A stretch of 64,000 bases of DNA from the NCBI GenBank assembly GCA_001898625.1, contig MKUP01000022.1, positions 1 to 64,000 of the forward strand. The letters run 5' to 3'. Position 1 is the first letter of the stretch; the number at the start of each line of letters is the position of its first letter. Of the stretch, positions 63,392 through 64,000 are shown piece after piece. The notes below the pieces were generated by a model. That model was not told the DNA's origin. It saw only the letters and a program-made list of their open reading frames with translations, and ran no database searches. Source of the DNA: Burkholderiales bacterium 67-32. GTDB taxonomy: Bacteria > Pseudomonadota > Gammaproteobacteria > Burkholderiales > Burkholderiaceae_B. The position numbers and the translations under genes are program-made.

Positions 63392-64000
63392 ATGAGACTC
63401 GCCACCTTTACCGTCCCTGCCGAATCCTCCGCCGCCCGCGTCGGGGTGCTGTGCAAGGACCGCATGCTCGACCTGGCGCGCTGTGCGGCCGCCGTGGAGC
63501 CGGGGGAAGCCGCCTTCCCGCATTCCATGCGAACGTTGCTGGAGGAAGGGGACGCCGGCCTGGCGCGCGCGCGGCGGTTGCTCGAGGCGGCCTCGGGTGA
63601 TGCCGCGCTGTGCGAGCGCCATGCCTACGCGCTTGAAACGGTCCGGCTGCTGCCGCCCGTGCCCGATGCCGAGAAATTCCTGTGCGTGGGCAAGAACTAC
63701 CGCACCCATCTCGAAGAACTCAAGCGCACCGATCTCATCAAGGAACTGCCCGAGGAGCCGACGGGTTTCATCAAGCTCAACGCCTGCCTGGTCGGCCAGG
63801 ACGCCGAGGTGGAGCGGCCGGTGGACGTGCCGCATCTGGACTACGAACCCGAACTGGTGTTCGTGATCGGCAAGCCCGCCTATCGCGCGCGCCGCGAGGA
63901 CGCCTTCGACTACGTGGCCGGCATCACCATCCTGAACGACCTGACCTGCCGCGATACCCAGAAGCGCGAGGTCGCATCGGGGTCGCGCTTCTGGACGGCC
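63392..64000 (+). CDS. fumarylacetoacetate hydrolase family protein (3' end outside window)
   Basis: Not in the ORF track because no stop falls in the window; 203 codons are visible in frame from ATG 63392 to the last base. Residues 1-80 form the N-terminal domain (MRLATFTVP...); the FAH domain begins FLCVGKNYRTHLEEL near residue 92. YEPELVFVIGKPA near 150 holds metal-binding glutamates, and ITILNDLTCRDTQ follows. Such enzymes hydrolyse acylpyruvates or isomerise/decarboxylate aromatic meta-cleavage products. GAGG lies about 12 bases upstream of the start. Confidence 0.88.
   Translation, partial: MRLATFTVPAESSAARVGVLCKDRMLDLARCAAAVEPGEAAFPHSMRTLLEEGDAGLARARRLLEAASGDAALCERHAYALETVRLLPPVPDAEKFLCVGKNYRTHLEELKRTDLIKELPEEPTGFIKLNACLVGQDAEVERPVDVPHLDYEPELVFVIGKPAYRARREDAFDYVAGITILNDLTCRDTQKREVASGSRFWTA

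Overview
The window is high-GC DNA from a betaproteobacterium, most likely Alcaligenaceae (Bordetella/Achromobacter type). This is inferred from the four Bug/TctC-type solute receptors, the recG-oxyR-dps order, many CoA-dependent catabolic genes and the 5S rRNA 3' end. It is ordinary chromosome: I see no phage, insertion sequence, plasmid origin or CRISPR array. Genes are mostly 1-1.5 kb, often with ATGA or 8-bp overlaps, and their antisense strands carry very long spurious ORFs because of the base composition.

Layout. 1-75: the end of an rRNA operon (5S 3' end and terminator). 97-2846 (minus): a MORN-repeat secreted protein and two tandem, closely similar NMT1/THI5-like periplasmic binding proteins. 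2847-3466: a 620-base gene-free stretch with several palindromes. 3467-4441: a catalytically degraded, stand-alone heparinase-type toroid. 4561-9136: a branched-chain/aromatic acid ABC importer in which both permeases are fused. 9177-19638: three operons carrying acyl-CoA ligase, three crotonases, an HMG-CoA-lyase relative, thioesterase, MarR regulator, CaiB/BaiF CoA-transferase, Bug receptor, enolase-superfamily enzyme and NMO/FabK-like flavoprotein. Each operon starts from a near-identical promoter with a double 17-bp palindrome. This looks like one MarR-controlled catabolic regulon for an unidentified acid.

19689-28256: arylformamidase-like hydrolase, YchJ, YaaA, a Zn/Cd/Pb P-type ATPase with its divergent MerR regulator and classic 19-bp-spaced promoter, a ParB-like lipoprotein, and a FUSC efflux protein. 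28329-33674: periplasmic glucan protein OpgD, an MFS carrier, a Dps-like ferritin, and a phospholipase D/cardiolipin synthase lipoprotein. 33765-41324: a second catabolic cluster around a LysR regulator (OYE and Bug on one side; iron-containing ADH/maleylacetate reductase, TauD-type dioxygenase, Bug, FMN hydroxyacid dehydrogenase on the other). 41340-41625: tRNA-Ala(CGC), a strong terminator and an XRE regulator with three copies of a 21-bp operator.

41953-64000: an isopropanol-type alcohol dehydrogenase with an FNR/ANR-type promoter, ferredoxin-NADP reductase, an APC permease, ridA-recG-oxyR-dps (oxidative stress and repair), 2-aminobenzoate-CoA ligase, a large coiled-coil lipoprotein, ubiA-yggS-proC-MFS, edd, a purine permease, a BON protein, rlmJ, and the start of a fumarylacetoacetate hydrolase family gene cut by the window end.

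The most promising undescribed system is the MarR regulon at 9-20 kb, because shared cis elements tie together genes that homology alone would not assign to one pathway.
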